From assembly GCF_009882975.1 (NCBI RefSeq), contig NZ_WTUX01000019.1, positions 192,645 to 256,644 on the forward strand: a stretch of 64,000 nt of DNA. Reading direction: 5' to 3'. Below are positions 24,040 through 32,800 of this stretch, piece by piece. The notes under the pieces were generated by a model. It worked only from the letters and a program-made list of their open reading frames with translations. It searched no databases and was not told the DNA's origin. A program made the position numbers and the translations under genes. The first letter of the stretch is position 1. Each line of letters starts with the position of its first letter. The stretch is from Maritimibacter harenae. GTDB lineage: Bacteria; Pseudomonadota; Alphaproteobacteria; Rhodobacterales; Rhodobacteraceae.

Positions 24040-24306
24040 CTACTTGCGTGCGACGCGGATGGTCGCGCCCTCGGGTCCCGCTTCTTCGGCGTGTTCGACG
24101 TTCGCCTCGAGAAGGCAGGTTTCGCCCGGACCGTAGCGCGGCGCGCCCTGCGCCGTGTTCAGTATGAACACGCCGTCGAGCACGTAGACGAAAGAGACCT
24201 GGTCGTGCACGTGCGGCGCGCTGCGGCTGTTCGGCGCAAACTGCACTTCTTTGGCCGGTCCGTAGCCCTCGGCTTTGCGGATAACCTCGAATTCTTCGGG
24301 GGCCAT
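24040..24306 (-). CDS. Small cupin-domain protein
   Basis: An 88-residue single-domain cupin. SAPHVHDQVSFVYVLDG provides the first cupin motif (two His and a downstream acidic residue), and GPGETCLLEANVEHAEEAG provides the second, with one His. It probably binds a metal and a small ligand. I chose ATG 24306 with GAGG upstream. It is followed by no gene in the same direction and its substrate is unknown. Confidence 0.78.
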   Translation of the reverse strand: MAPEEFEVIRKAEGYGPAKEVQFAPNSRSAPHVHDQVSFVYVLDGVFILNTAQGAPRYGPGETCLLEANVEHAEEAGPEGATIRVARK

Positions 24307-24393
24307 GCTCTCCACCTCGTCCCCGCGCGCGGCGTTGCGCCCCGGTCAGGTTAGCCAAGCCCCTGCCACCGGTCGATCGCCAATCGTCGGCCC

Positions 24394-25515
24394 TCAGTCG
24401 GTAAGAAGGTCGCGCCCCAGCCCGCTGCTTTCCGGCACGCCCAGGAGGGCGAGCGCCCCGTCCATTTCCGCCTTGAGGATCTCGATGCAGTCATCGACAC
24501 CGGGGCGGCCGCGCGCGGCGAGGGGATAGAGAAGCGCCCGGCCGAGGCCGACCATCTGCGCGCCCAGGCAAAGCCCCTTGATCACGTCCGCGCCGCGCCT
24601 CACGCCGCTGTCGACGAAGACCGGGACGGAGGCATCCGCGACGGCGGCTTCGAGCCCCCGGATCGGTGCCTCGATCGCGTCGAGCTGGCGGGCGCCGTGG
24701 TTCGACAGGATCACCGCGTCCACCCCGAGCGCTTCGCACCGGCGCACGTCCTCGACCCGGCTCAGGCCCTTCACGATGAGTTTGCGGGGCCACTGATCGC
24801 GCAGCCGCTCGAGGGCGTCCCAGTCGAAGCTCGCGTCCATCTTGCGGCTGAGAAGGGCGGCCTGCGCCTCGAGGCTCGTGACCTCCATCGTTTCGAAATT
24901 CGCCAGTTTCGGCACGCCCGTGCGCAGGAAGTCGAGCGACCACGCCGGGTGCAGCGCCCCGTCGATCAGGGTGCGCAGGTCGCGGCGCGGGGGAACCTGG
25001 AACCCGTTGCGCTTGTCGCGCTCGCGGTAGCCGTTCACCGGCACGTCGACGGTCAGGATCAGCGCGTCGTAGTCGGCGTCCAGCGCGCGTTTGACCAGCA
25101 TGTCGGCCAGCTCGCGGTTCATGACGTAGAGCTGGAACCACGTCTCGCCGTCGCAGGCCCGCGCCACATCCTCGATCGAGCCGTTCGAGGCCGTGGAGAG
25201 CGCGAAGGGGATGTTGGCAGCGGCGGCCGCACGGGCGAGGATCCGGTCCCCGTCGGGACGTAGGAGGCCGTTCAGGCCGGTGGGCGAGACATAGACGGGC
25301 AGGTCATGGGTGCGGCCCCACAGGGTCGTCTTCAGGTTGCGTTCGCTGACATCGACGAGCCGCCTGGGTCGGAAACGCCAGTCGTCGAAGGCCTGCTCGT
25401 TGCGGGTGAGCCCCCGCTCGTCCTCCGCGCCGCCCTCGAGGTAGTCGAAGACCATCTTCGGCAGGCGCCGTTTCGCGAGCCGGCGGTAGTCGTGAACGGA
25501 ATACGCGGCCGCCAT
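24394..25515 (-). CDS. FMN-dependent L-2-hydroxyacid dehydrogenase (mandelate dehydrogenase/LldD type)
   Basis: A 373-residue FMN enzyme of the alpha-hydroxy-acid oxidase family. The N-terminus (DYRRLAKRRLPKMVFDYLEG) and the VDVPVNGYRERDKRNGF block resemble (S)-mandelate dehydrogenase MdlB. The catalytic histidine is His273 in LSNHGARQLD, with the FMN-phosphate GLGRALLYPLA segment following. It oxidises L-2-hydroxy acids to 2-oxo acids. It starts one base past the stop of the D-specific enzyme. Neighbouring indolepyruvate oxidoreductase genes point to aromatic substrates such as phenyllactate, 4-hydroxyphenyllactate or indolelactate. Confidence 0.9.
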   Translation of the reverse strand: MAAAYSVHDYRRLAKRRLPKMVFDYLEGGAEDERGLTRNEQAFDDWRFRPRRLVDVSERNLKTTLWGRTHDLPVYVSPTGLNGLLRPDGDRILARAAAAANIPFALSTASNGSIEDVARACDGETWFQLYVMNRELADMLVKRALDADYDALILTVDVPVNGYRERDKRNGFQVPPRRDLRTLIDGALHPAWSLDFLRTGVPKLANFETMEVTSLEAQAALLSRKMDASFDWDALERLRDQWPRKLIVKGLSRVEDVRRCEALGVDAVILSNHGARQLDAIEAPIRGLEAAVADASVPVFVDSGVRRGADVIKGLCLGAQMVGLGRALLYPLAARGRPGVDDCIEILKAEMDGALALLGVPESSGLGRDLLTD

Positions 25516-25516
25516 G

Positions 25517-26920
25517 TCAGGGCAGGACCTTGCCGGGGTTCATCAGGTTTCGCGGGTCGAGAAGCCCCTTGATGTCGCGCATGAGGTCGACGGCCACCTC
25601 GCCGTGCTCGTGGACCATGTGCTTTCGCTTGCCGATCCCCACGCCGTGCTCCCCGGTCGACGTGCCGCCCACCTCGATCGCGTGATCGACGAGGCGATCC
25701 GCGACGCCCTGGGCCCGGGCGACCTCGTCCGCGTCATCCGGGTCGACAAGAAGCACCATGTGGTAGTTGCCGTCGCCGACATGGCCCAGGATGGGGGCGT
25801 CGAACCCGTTCTCGCGCGCATCAGCACGGGCGCGGGCGATGCTTTCGGCCAGCGCGGACAGCGGCACGCAGACGTCGCAGGTCAGAAGCCGCTTCGGACG
25901 CCGGTAGTTCTTGCAGGCATGGGCGCAATCGTGGCGGGCCTTCCACAGGCGGTTGCGGTCCTCCTGGGTCCTGGCCCATTCGAAATCGCTGCCGCCCATG
26001 TCCTTCACGATCTCGCCCACCAGTTCGATGGCATGGTCGTTCGCGGGGCGCGAGCCGTGGAATTCGATGAAGAGATGCGGGCGCAGGGGCAGATCGGTCC
26101 CCGAGAACGCGTTGACCGCGTCGATCATCACGTCGTCCAGCAGTTCGAGCCGTGCTGCCGGCAGCCCGCATTGCTGGATCGCGACGGCGGCGTTCACCGC
26201 ATCGTCCAGCGTGTCGAAGGACGAGATGGCCGTATCTGTCTCTTCGGGCAGCGGGAAGAGGCGCAGCGTGATCTCCGTGACGAAGCCTAGCGTGCCCTCG
26301 GAGCCCACGAAGAGATGCGTCAGGTCGTAACCGGCGGCCGATTTGCGCGCCCGGGTGCCGGTGCGCAGGATGCGACCGTCGGCCAGCACGACGACGAGCC
26401 CCCGCACGGCGTCGGCCATCGTGCCGTAGCGCATGGCGTTCGTTCCCGACGCCCGCGTCGCGGTCATGCCGCCGATGGACGCATCCGCCCCGGGATCGAC
26501 GGGAAAGAACAGGCCGCTGTCGCGCAGCGCCTCGTTCAAGGCGATGCGGCGCATGCCGGGCTGAACGGTGCAGTCGAAGTTCGCGGTGTCCACGTTCAGA
26601 AGCTGCTGCATCCGCTCGGTGGAAACCACGATACCGCCGGAGGTCGGGATCAGCGCCCCCTCGACGGACGACCCGGCCCCGAAGGCCACGATCGGCACCT
26701 CGTGGGCGAAGCAGATCTTGCAGATTTCGGAAATCTCTTCGGTCGTCTCGGGAAAGCACACGCCGTCGGGGCGCTGGGGGCGGTGCCAACTTTCGTCGCG
26801 GCCGTGCTGGTCGAGGACCGAGCTCCCGGTGGAAAACCGATCGCCCAGAAGGCGGGCGAGCGCGTCGCGCGCCGCTTCGAGGTCGCGCGGTGCGGCGGGT
26901 TTCGCGGTGTGCGTGTTCAT
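25517..26920 (-). CDS. FAD-binding D-2-hydroxyacid dehydrogenase (GlcD/D-lactate dehydrogenase type)
   Basis: A 467-residue VAO-family flavoprotein. The FAD-binding domain spans about 40-215 (IVAFGAGSSVEGALIPTSGG; DPGADASIGGMTATRASG). The C-terminal domain has the GHVGDGNYHMVLLVDP and GEHGVGIGKRKHM metal/active-site motifs. It oxidises D-2-hydroxy acids to 2-oxo acids and passes electrons to the respiratory chain. ATG 26920 has GGGGAGG upstream; longer starts lack homology. It is followed immediately by the L-specific FMN enzyme, so the two together would handle both enantiomers of one substrate. Confidence 0.9.
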   Translation of the reverse strand: MNTHTAKPAAPRDLEAARDALARLLGDRFSTGSSVLDQHGRDESWHRPQRPDGVCFPETTEEISEICKICFAHEVPIVAFGAGSSVEGALIPTSGGIVVSTERMQQLLNVDTANFDCTVQPGMRRIALNEALRDSGLFFPVDPGADASIGGMTATRASGTNAMRYGTMADAVRGLVVVLADGRILRTGTRARKSAAGYDLTHLFVGSEGTLGFVTEITLRLFPLPEETDTAISSFDTLDDAVNAAVAIQQCGLPAARLELLDDVMIDAVNAFSGTDLPLRPHLFIEFHGSRPANDHAIELVGEIVKDMGGSDFEWARTQEDRNRLWKARHDCAHACKNYRRPKRLLTCDVCVPLSALAESIARARADARENGFDAPILGHVGDGNYHMVLLVDPDDADEVARAQGVADRLVDHAIEVGGTSTGEHGVGIGKRKHMVHEHGEVAVDLMRDIKGLLDPRNLMNPGKVLP

Positions 26921-27017
26921 GTCTCGACCTCCCCAATCAGTCCCGTTCGGTACGCGCGGCAGCGATCCGACCCGGACGGTGCCATGCCGTCGCCGCGGGC
27001 GGCCGTCCCCGGGAAAA

Positions 27018-27033
27018 ATATGACTTTTGATAT
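27018..27033. promoter_or_regulatory. Candidate MarR operator upstream of the D-hydroxyacid dehydrogenase gene
   Basis: ATATGACTTTTGATAT matches 13 of 16 positions of the palindrome ATATGAATATTCATAT, which is also seen upstream of iorA and of the TRAP gene dctP. It is 98 bases before the dehydrogenase start in an AT-rich pocket of otherwise GC-rich DNA. Confidence 0.55.
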
Positions 27034-27066
27034 GTTGCGGGGCAACCGAAATTCCCCGCACCCGCC

Positions 27067-27582
27067 TCAGCCTTCGGGCAGGGGCTTCGACAGGTTGGCC
27101 TCGATCCGCATCAACGTCTGGGTGAATACCTCGCGTTCGGTCTTCGACAACCCGTCGAGCGCGCGCGAGGTGTGGGCGAAGGCAAGATCGCGAACCGCTT
27201 CATAGGCCTTGAGGCCCTTCTCGGTCAGTTCGAGCGACCGGAACCGCCGGTCCTCGGCCCGATCGCGCCGCAGGATCAGCCCGTCCGCCTCCAGCCGGTC
27301 CACCATGCGGCTTGCCGTCGGCTGCTCGATCATGGCGTAGGTCGCGATCTGGTTCATCGTGACAGACTCGTTCGTGGCCACGACCGCCAGCACCCGCCAG
27401 TTCGAGATCGACAGGCCGTGCGGTTTCAGGTCGGCCTTGAGAAGCTGGTTGAGCTGGAACGTGGTGCGATTCAGCAGGTAGGGCAGGATGCGTTCAAGCA
27501 CCACGACGGCATTGCCTTCGGGATCCTCCAGGAGGTAGGGCCTGACGGGCGAATGTTCCGCGAAATCATCGTGATCGTTCAT
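27067..27582 (-). CDS. MarR-family transcriptional regulator
   Basis: A 171-residue winged-helix regulator. The recognition helix region reads MNQIATYAMIEQPTASRMVD, and the wing DRAEDRRFRSLELTEKG contains the DxRxxR family signature. Flanking helices form the dimer interface. I start at ATG 27582, after the iorB stop. MarR proteins usually repress catabolic genes until an aromatic carboxylate binds. Its place between the iorAB genes and the dehydrogenase genes, with three matching palindromes in the cluster, makes it the probable local repressor. Confidence 0.9.
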   Translation of the reverse strand: MNDHDDFAEHSPVRPYLLEDPEGNAVVVLERILPYLLNRTTFQLNQLLKADLKPHGLSISNWRVLAVVATNESVTMNQIATYAMIEQPTASRMVDRLEADGLILRRDRAEDRRFRSLELTEKGLKAYEAVRDLAFAHTSRALDGLSKTEREVFTQTLMRIEANLSKPLPEG

Positions 27583-27638
27583 CGGACGCGTCCTTTCGCT
27601 GCCCGCATATCCACTCGGTCCACCGGGGTCCAGCTCCC

Positions 27639-29180
27639 TCACTCGGCAAACGAACGGATGGTCGCGACGACGCCCTCGACGGGTTCCGCGCTGACGTCGT
27701 TCGTGGCCGCCGTCACCAGCCGCCGCGCCCATTCCGCCCCGTCGTCGCGTTCGGCCACCATGTCGATGCCGGTCATGACGATGTCGAACTTGGTCTGCCC
27801 GCGCTCGAACGTGTCGGAATAGCCCTTGATCAGCCGCCGGGCATTGGCGGTTTCGATCGCGAGCGGCGGGTTGGTCTTCGCTAGCCGTTCGATCCGCGCG
27901 AGCCAGGCGTCGCGGTGCGCGATCTCCTGCGCGTGGCGGTAGAGCCTGCGGCGCACGGGGCGCAGCGAGGCGAGGGTGGAGAGCAACAGGAACGGTCCGA
28001 GCCGGTCCGAGCGCCACCGACGCCCCTTCGCGAACATGCGCTCGACCAGGGCCGTGCCGCGCTTGCTGGCCGCGACCCGGCGCGCGACGCCCGTGGGCAT
28101 GAGGCCGATGACCTCTTCGGCGCGTGGGTGCATGTACTCGGTCACCTGGATCACGTCCGTCTCCGTGACCCCCATGTGCCGGCGCACGCCTTCGGCGCGC
28201 CGTCCGCGGGTCTTGTGGTCGGCCACCTTGATCACGTCGTCGTAGCACATGGCATTCGCCAGATGCTTGGCCAGGGCCCGGGCCAGCGCCGTGTCGTCGC
28301 CGGCGGTCCGGGTCAGGAGATCGAGGTATTCATGGCCATAGGCCGTGTCCTGGAAATCCACGACCTTTTCGAGCCCGTGCAAGCCCATCTCGCGCGCTCC
28401 CTCGGGCAGCTCGGACAGGCGGGCGGCAAGCGCGTCCCACGCCTGTTTCTGGCGCGCGGGGACGTGAAGGGCCCGTTTCGGCGTGTCATCCGCCGGGGCC
28501 GTGTCTTCGGCCGGTTCCTGCGCGGACTGGCTTGCGTCGAAAGCGTCGGCGAAGGCTGCAAGGCTTGCGTCCACGCCCCGGCCGGAGGCCCGGATCGTAT
28601 CCTCGAACGACGCCCGTTCGAAAGGCAGGGCGCCGGAGCCCGCGAGCGCGCCGAACATGCTGGCCGAGATGTGCGAGGCGCGTTTCACCGCGATGTCCTG
28701 CAGGTCGAGGCAGGTGAAGGCGCGGGCGGCCTTGTTCACGCGCTCCACGACCGGGTCGCTCGCGAGGATGCCGTCGCCCGGAACGGTCTTCTCCGACACC
28801 GCGTAGATGCGGTGGCTGGAGGCGACCACGTGGGTGCGATCGTCGGTGACGAAGCCGCGCGTCACGGCGCGACCGGCTTCCATGATCTCCGAGGCGACGA
28901 CGATGTCCACGTCGCCTGGGGCAGGGGTCAGGCTGAAGATCGGAACGACGCCGGGATCCGGCATCATCTCGACGTAGTAGATCGTGGCGCCGGTGCGCTG
29001 GGCCACGCCGGGGACCGAGGTGGATTGCGCGACATAGCCGTTGGCTTCGGCGAGCGAGGTGATCCAGTCGGTCAGGACGCCGCCGCCCTGGCCGCCGACC
29101 GCGAGGATCGCCATCTTGATGATGCCGCCATCGTTCGCGGTCGCGGGTTTCGGGTCGAGCTGGGTGAGATCGAGGGACAT
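27639..29180 (-). CDS. Indolepyruvate oxidoreductase beta-type subunit, long form with DUF6537
   Basis: A 513-residue protein. The N-terminal part (about 15-215) is the pyruvate:ferredoxin oxidoreductase gamma/IorB domain (ILAVGGQGGGVLTDWITSLA; GVAQRTGATIYYVEM). The remaining roughly 290 residues are the DUF6537-type extension, making it more than twice the size of archaeal IorB (about 200). With IorA it converts aryl-2-oxo acids to aryl-acetyl-CoA with electrons going to ferredoxin. The start codon overlaps the iorA stop by one base (TGATG), so the two are translationally coupled. Confidence 0.88.
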   Translation of the reverse strand: MSLDLTQLDPKPATANDGGIIKMAILAVGGQGGGVLTDWITSLAEANGYVAQSTSVPGVAQRTGATIYYVEMMPDPGVVPIFSLTPAPGDVDIVVASEIMEAGRAVTRGFVTDDRTHVVASSHRIYAVSEKTVPGDGILASDPVVERVNKAARAFTCLDLQDIAVKRASHISASMFGALAGSGALPFERASFEDTIRASGRGVDASLAAFADAFDASQSAQEPAEDTAPADDTPKRALHVPARQKQAWDALAARLSELPEGAREMGLHGLEKVVDFQDTAYGHEYLDLLTRTAGDDTALARALAKHLANAMCYDDVIKVADHKTRGRRAEGVRRHMGVTETDVIQVTEYMHPRAEEVIGLMPTGVARRVAASKRGTALVERMFAKGRRWRSDRLGPFLLLSTLASLRPVRRRLYRHAQEIAHRDAWLARIERLAKTNPPLAIETANARRLIKGYSDTFERGQTKFDIVMTGIDMVAERDDGAEWARRLVTAATNDVSAEPVEGVVATIRSFAE

Positions 29181-31330
29181 CAGGCGGTCTCCAGTTCGAT
29201 GCGCCGGGCCGAACGCCGGGTCTGCATTCGCGCGATGATGCGGCCGGTCAGCCGGGACCACCAGTTTTCCAGTTTCCCGGGATTGTGGATCACGTCGACC
29301 TGGTAGAACGACGGGCAGAGGATCGCGGCATCGGCGACTTCACCGCAATTGCCGCAGCCCACGCAGCTTTCGTCGATATGGGCGACCGGGTCGTCGCGCA
29401 GCGGGTCCTTGGTTTCCTTGAGACCCAGCGAGGGGCAGCCGGAGAGCCGCATGCAGGCGTGGTCGCCGGTGCAGGTCGCCTCGTCCACCCCGAAGCGCGG
29501 CACGGCGACCCGTTCGCCGGACTTGATCGCGGCATTGCGTTGCGGCCGCTCGCGCCGCTGGCGGTTCAGCATGCATTCCGAAGAGGCGACGATGACCTTC
29601 GGCCCCGTCGTCTCGGTCGTGAGCGCCTCCTTCAACGTGTCGCGCATGCGCCCCACGTCGTAGGTGCGGTCGATCGAGCGCACCCATTTGACGCCGATGC
29701 CCTTCAGCGCGCCCTCGATCGAGTTGTTGGTCGAGCGTTTCGGGTTCTCGGCGCGCGACGACAGGATGTCTTGCCCACCCGTCGCGGCGGAATAGTAGTT
29801 GTCCACCAGCATGACGACGCCTTCGGACTGGTTGAACACCGCGTTGCCGATCGAGGAGGTCAGGCCGTTGTGCCAGAACCCGCCGTCCCCCATGACCGAG
29901 ATCGGGCGTTTCTCGCCTCCGCCGTCGAACGCGCCGTTGGAGGCGGGGCCCAGCCCGAAGCCCATCGTGGTGCCGCCGATGTTGAAGGGCGGCATGGTCG
30001 AGAACAGGTGGCAGCCGATGTCGCCGGTGATCTGGTGCGTGCCCAGCTCTTCCTCGACCAGCTTCATGGCCGCGAAGACAGGCCGCTCCGGGCAGCCGGT
30101 GCAGAACCCCGGCGGGCGCTGGGGGATGAGCTTGGTCAGTTCCTCGGGCAGTTCTCCGGGGTCCGATTCGTTGGGCGCGCGGTCCCCGTCGCGCAGCATG
30201 TCGGGGGCATGGGCCCTCATGAAACCGGTGAGGCCGTCAAGCAGGACGCCGCCCGTGTATTCCCCGGCTTCCGGCAGGTACTCCTTGCCGTAGAGCCGCG
30301 TCTTGGCTTCCGACTTGTAGAGCGTGGTGGAGAACGCCTGCTCGATGTAGTTCGGCTGCCCTTCCTCGACCATCAGGACCGACGACTTGCCCTTGCAGAA
30401 GGCCAGGAACTCGTCGTCGAGCAGCGGGTAGGTGACGTTGAGCACGTAGATCGGGATGTCCGTCTCACCAGTGACGGAGGCAAGGCCGAGCCGTTGCAGC
30501 GCACGGATCACCCCGTTGTACATCCCGCCTTGGCAGACGATGCCCACGTCCGCGGTGTCGGGCCCGAATACCTCGTTCAGCCCCTTGTCGCGGATGAAAG
30601 CGCGGGCGCGCGGCAGGCGGTCGTGGACCTTTTCCTGCTCGTGGTGGAACAGCGCCGGGGGCAGAACGATGCGCGACGTGTCGCGCTGCGGGTCCGAAAG
30701 CGCCTCGCGAACCGTGAGTGGCGGCCGCTTGTTTTCGCGTGTGACGAAGGACCCGGTGACGTGGCAGGCCCGGATGCGCAGTTCCAGCATCACGGGCGTG
30801 TTCGACGCCTCGGAAAGCTCGAACCCATCGTGGACGGCCTGCACCATCGAGGGCAGATTCGGGCGCGGATCGAGAAGCCAGACCTGGCTTTTCATGGCGA
30901 AGGCATGGCTGCGCTCCTGCAGGATCGACGAGCCTTCGCCGTAATCCTCGCCCAGGATGATGAGGGCGCCGCCCTTCACGCCCGACGAGGCGAGGTTGGC
31001 GAGCGCGTCGGACGCGACGTTGGTGCCCACCACCGATTTGTAGGTCACAGCGCCCCGGATCGGGTAGCTCACCGAGGCGGCGAGCATGGCCGTCGCGGCA
31101 GCCTCCGATGCGTTCGCTTCGAATCGGACACCCAGGGAGTCGAGAAGCCCCTCGGCATCGGCCAGCACGTCCATCAAGTGACTGATCGGCGCGCCCTGGT
31201 AGCCGCCGACGTAGCCGACGCCGGATTCCAGAAGCGCCTTGGTGATCGCAAGGATGCCTTCGCCGCGGAACACTTCTCCCGCGGGCACGTCGAGCTTCTT
31301 CACCTCGGAAACGAATGACCGTTCTGCCAA
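29180..31330 (-). CDS. iorA: Indolepyruvate ferredoxin oxidoreductase alpha-type subunit
   Basis: A 716-residue thiamine diphosphate enzyme. The N-terminal pyrimidine-binding part includes VGGYQGAPISHLMD. The TPP-binding segment is GDGGFWHNGLTSSIGNAVFN, with the downstream VDNYYSAATGGQD. Near the C-terminus, cysteines in CTGDHACMRLSGC and CVGCGNCGEVADAAILC supply the ferredoxin-like iron-sulfur sites. Known relatives decarboxylate indolepyruvate, phenylpyruvate and 4-hydroxyphenylpyruvate. The start is TTG with an excellent GGGGAGGAGG upstream. First gene of iorA-iorB-marR; a palindrome 36 bases upstream of the start probably controls it. Confidence 0.9.
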   Translation of the reverse strand: MAERSFVSEVKKLDVPAGEVFRGEGILAITKALLESGVGYVGGYQGAPISHLMDVLADAEGLLDSLGVRFEANASEAAATAMLAASVSYPIRGAVTYKSVVGTNVASDALANLASSGVKGGALIILGEDYGEGSSILQERSHAFAMKSQVWLLDPRPNLPSMVQAVHDGFELSEASNTPVMLELRIRACHVTGSFVTRENKRPPLTVREALSDPQRDTSRIVLPPALFHHEQEKVHDRLPRARAFIRDKGLNEVFGPDTADVGIVCQGGMYNGVIRALQRLGLASVTGETDIPIYVLNVTYPLLDDEFLAFCKGKSSVLMVEEGQPNYIEQAFSTTLYKSEAKTRLYGKEYLPEAGEYTGGVLLDGLTGFMRAHAPDMLRDGDRAPNESDPGELPEELTKLIPQRPPGFCTGCPERPVFAAMKLVEEELGTHQITGDIGCHLFSTMPPFNIGGTTMGFGLGPASNGAFDGGGEKRPISVMGDGGFWHNGLTSSIGNAVFNQSEGVVMLVDNYYSAATGGQDILSSRAENPKRSTNNSIEGALKGIGVKWVRSIDRTYDVGRMRDTLKEALTTETTGPKVIVASSECMLNRQRRERPQRNAAIKSGERVAVPRFGVDEATCTGDHACMRLSGCPSLGLKETKDPLRDDPVAHIDESCVGCGNCGEVADAAILCPSFYQVDVIHNPGKLENWWSRLTGRIIARMQTRRSARRIELETA

Positions 31331-31365
31331 GCTGTCCTCCTCCCCGGCGTGGTGGCGCCGAAAGT

Positions 31366-31381
31366 ATATGAATATTCAAAT
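31366..31381. promoter_or_regulatory. Candidate MarR operator upstream of iorA
   Basis: ATATGAATATTCAAAT matches 15 of 16 positions of the palindrome ATATGAATATTCATAT and contains the perfect 10-base palindrome TGAATATTCA. It lies 36 bases before the iorA start, where a bound repressor would overlap the promoter or transcription start. Confidence 0.65.
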
Positions 31382-31593
31382 AATGGCCGGACGGCCGCCG
31401 CGTTGCAAGCAAAATGATGGAGGGCGGGGCCGGCACGCGGGGCAGGGCGGATCAGGTTTTTGTTCCCGGCGTGCCCGCGTGTGGCTAGGCTATCATGGTG
31501 AGGCGCCACCGGGCCACGGTCGACCCGGGGCGCGGCGCCGTACGCTTCGCCCGGCGGAGATTGTTGTGCGAATGCATTGACCGCGTGGGGGGT

Positions 31594-31612
31594 ATATGTA
31601 AATTCATACATA
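31594..31612. promoter_or_regulatory. Candidate MarR operator upstream of the TRAP operon
   Basis: ATATGTAAATTCATAC (31594-31609) matches 13 of 16 positions of the cluster palindrome. The same place holds a perfect inverted repeat TATGTA-aattca-TACATA (31595-31612). It is about 165 bases upstream of dctP. Confidence 0.55.
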
Positions 31613-31776
31613 GCGATCCGAGCGCCGAGGGGTCCGCGTCTATCCTGCGGAGCGGCACGAACGGTCGTCGAAAAGGTCCGGCCCTCAAGCGGAGGAGCCG
31701 TTGGTCGGATGAGAAAACGGGGCGCTGCTGCAACGGTCGCCAACCCCGGTAAAAGGATAGTCTTAGGGAGGATACC

Positions 31777-32742
31777 ATGAAAAAGACGATCGTCGCCGCA
31801 CTCGCGGCATCCACGCTTGCGACGGGCGCACAGGCCCAGGAAGTCCAGCTTCAGGCCGCCAGCTGCTTTCCGCAGGGCACGTTCTTTTCCCAACGCTTCG
31901 AGAAGATGATCGAAGAAGTGAACGAGAAGGGCGAAGGGCTCGTCTCGATCAACTACGTGGGCGGCGCGCCGGCCATCGGCAGCCAGCTGACCGTCGTTCA
32001 GAAGGTCGCGCAGGGCATCTACGACCTCAATTCCTGCACCGGCTCGTACTACCAGAACGTGGTGCCGGAAGCCGACGCCTGGAAGCTGCTCGAGAAGACC
32101 CCGGCCGAGATCCGTGAAAACGGCGGCTGGGACTACATGAACGAAATCCACAACGAAAAGAACCTCGAGGTCCTGTCGCGCCACCACTACGGCACGAAGT
32201 TCCACCTGTTCCTGGCCGAAGACTCCGCCATCGACTCGCCCGACCTGTCGGGCCTGCACCTGCGCACCGCGCCGACCTACACGAACTTCTTCAAGTCGCT
32301 CGGCGCCACCACGCAGGACACGAACGTCCAGCAGATCTTCACGCTGATGGAGAACGGCACGGTCAAGGGTTACGGCTGGCCGGTGCTCGGCCACCAGCCG
32401 GGCTGGGAGACGGTGACGAAGTACCGCGTCGATCCCGGCTTCTATGACGTCGACCTGATGATCATGGCGAACAAGCGGGTCTGGGACGGCCTGCCCGAAG
32501 AGGTGCAGACGCTCATCGAGGACGCCGCCCTGGCGCTCGAGGAGGACGCGGTGGCCAACGACGCAGCCCTGAACGAACAGGTCGCGGCCAAGCAGGTCGA
32601 GAACGGCTTCGAGGTGATCGAGTTCACCGGCGAGGAACGCGAGCAGTGGCTCAACGCCGCGCGTAACGCCGGTTGGGAAGGGGTCAACAACATCGCCCCG
32701 GAAACCGGTCCGAAGCTGCGCGAATACTTCGCGAACGACTGA
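31777..32742 (+). CDS. dctP: TRAP transporter substrate-binding protein (DctP family)
   Basis: A 321-residue periplasmic protein with a signal peptide ending at AQAQ (residue about 21). It has the DctP fold: an N-terminal lobe, then a FFKSLGATTQ segment (the family's specificity region normally carries an Arg such as LRTAPTY, here Arg near residue 164) and a C-terminal lobe with long helices. It delivers organic acids to the DctQM permease. AGGGAGG precedes the ATG. The dehydrogenase/oxidoreductase genes on the opposite strand suggest aryl-lactates or aryl-pyruvates as cargo, an inference from context only. Confidence 0.9.
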   Translation: MKKTIVAALAASTLATGAQAQEVQLQAASCFPQGTFFSQRFEKMIEEVNEKGEGLVSINYVGGAPAIGSQLTVVQKVAQGIYDLNSCTGSYYQNVVPEADAWKLLEKTPAEIRENGGWDYMNEIHNEKNLEVLSRHHYGTKFHLFLAEDSAIDSPDLSGLHLRTAPTYTNFFKSLGATTQDTNVQQIFTLMENGTVKGYGWPVLGHQPGWETVTKYRVDPGFYDVDLMIMANKRVWDGLPEEVQTLIEDAALALEEDAVANDAALNEQVAAKQVENGFEVIEFTGEEREQWLNAARNAGWEGVNNIAPETGPKLREYFAND

Positions 32743-32750
32743 TGCTGCAC

Positions 32751-32781
32751 GGCAGGCGGCCGCTTCGTCCGGCCGCCTGCC
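32751..32781 (+). promoter_or_regulatory. Intercistronic hairpin between dctP and dctQ
   Basis: A perfect 12-bp GC-rich stem (32751-32762 with 32770-32781) with a 7-base loop and no T-run. Such hairpins between binding-protein and permease genes protect the upstream mRNA from 3' exonucleases and partly stop transcription, giving more binding protein than permease. Confidence 0.75.
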
Positions 32782-32800
32782 AACCATCCGGGAGCCCCCA

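Larger units (their letters stand above)
31331..31776. other. Divergent control region between iorA and the TRAP genes
   Basis: No supported gene lies in these 446 bases. Two AT-rich patches, one beside each divergent gene set, carry related palindromes (annotated separately). The intervening DNA is GC-rich, without coding character. The dctP ribosome-binding site AGGGAGG is at the right end. Confidence 0.6.

Noticed and set aside
24394-25515. Mandelate pathway to benzoate
   Set aside because: The FMN enzyme resembles mandelate dehydrogenase, but no benzoylformate decarboxylase or benzaldehyde dehydrogenase is present; the adjacent indolepyruvate oxidoreductase fits aryl-pyruvates better.
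27582-28248. N-terminal extension of the MarR regulator to 393 residues
   Set aside because: The extra part is an out-of-frame reading of iorB; ATG 27582 gives a normal-length MarR.
29285-31318. 677-codon plus-strand frame opposite iorA
   Set aside because: Antisense artefact; translation is Arg/Gly/His-rich, while iorA has all its domain motifs.
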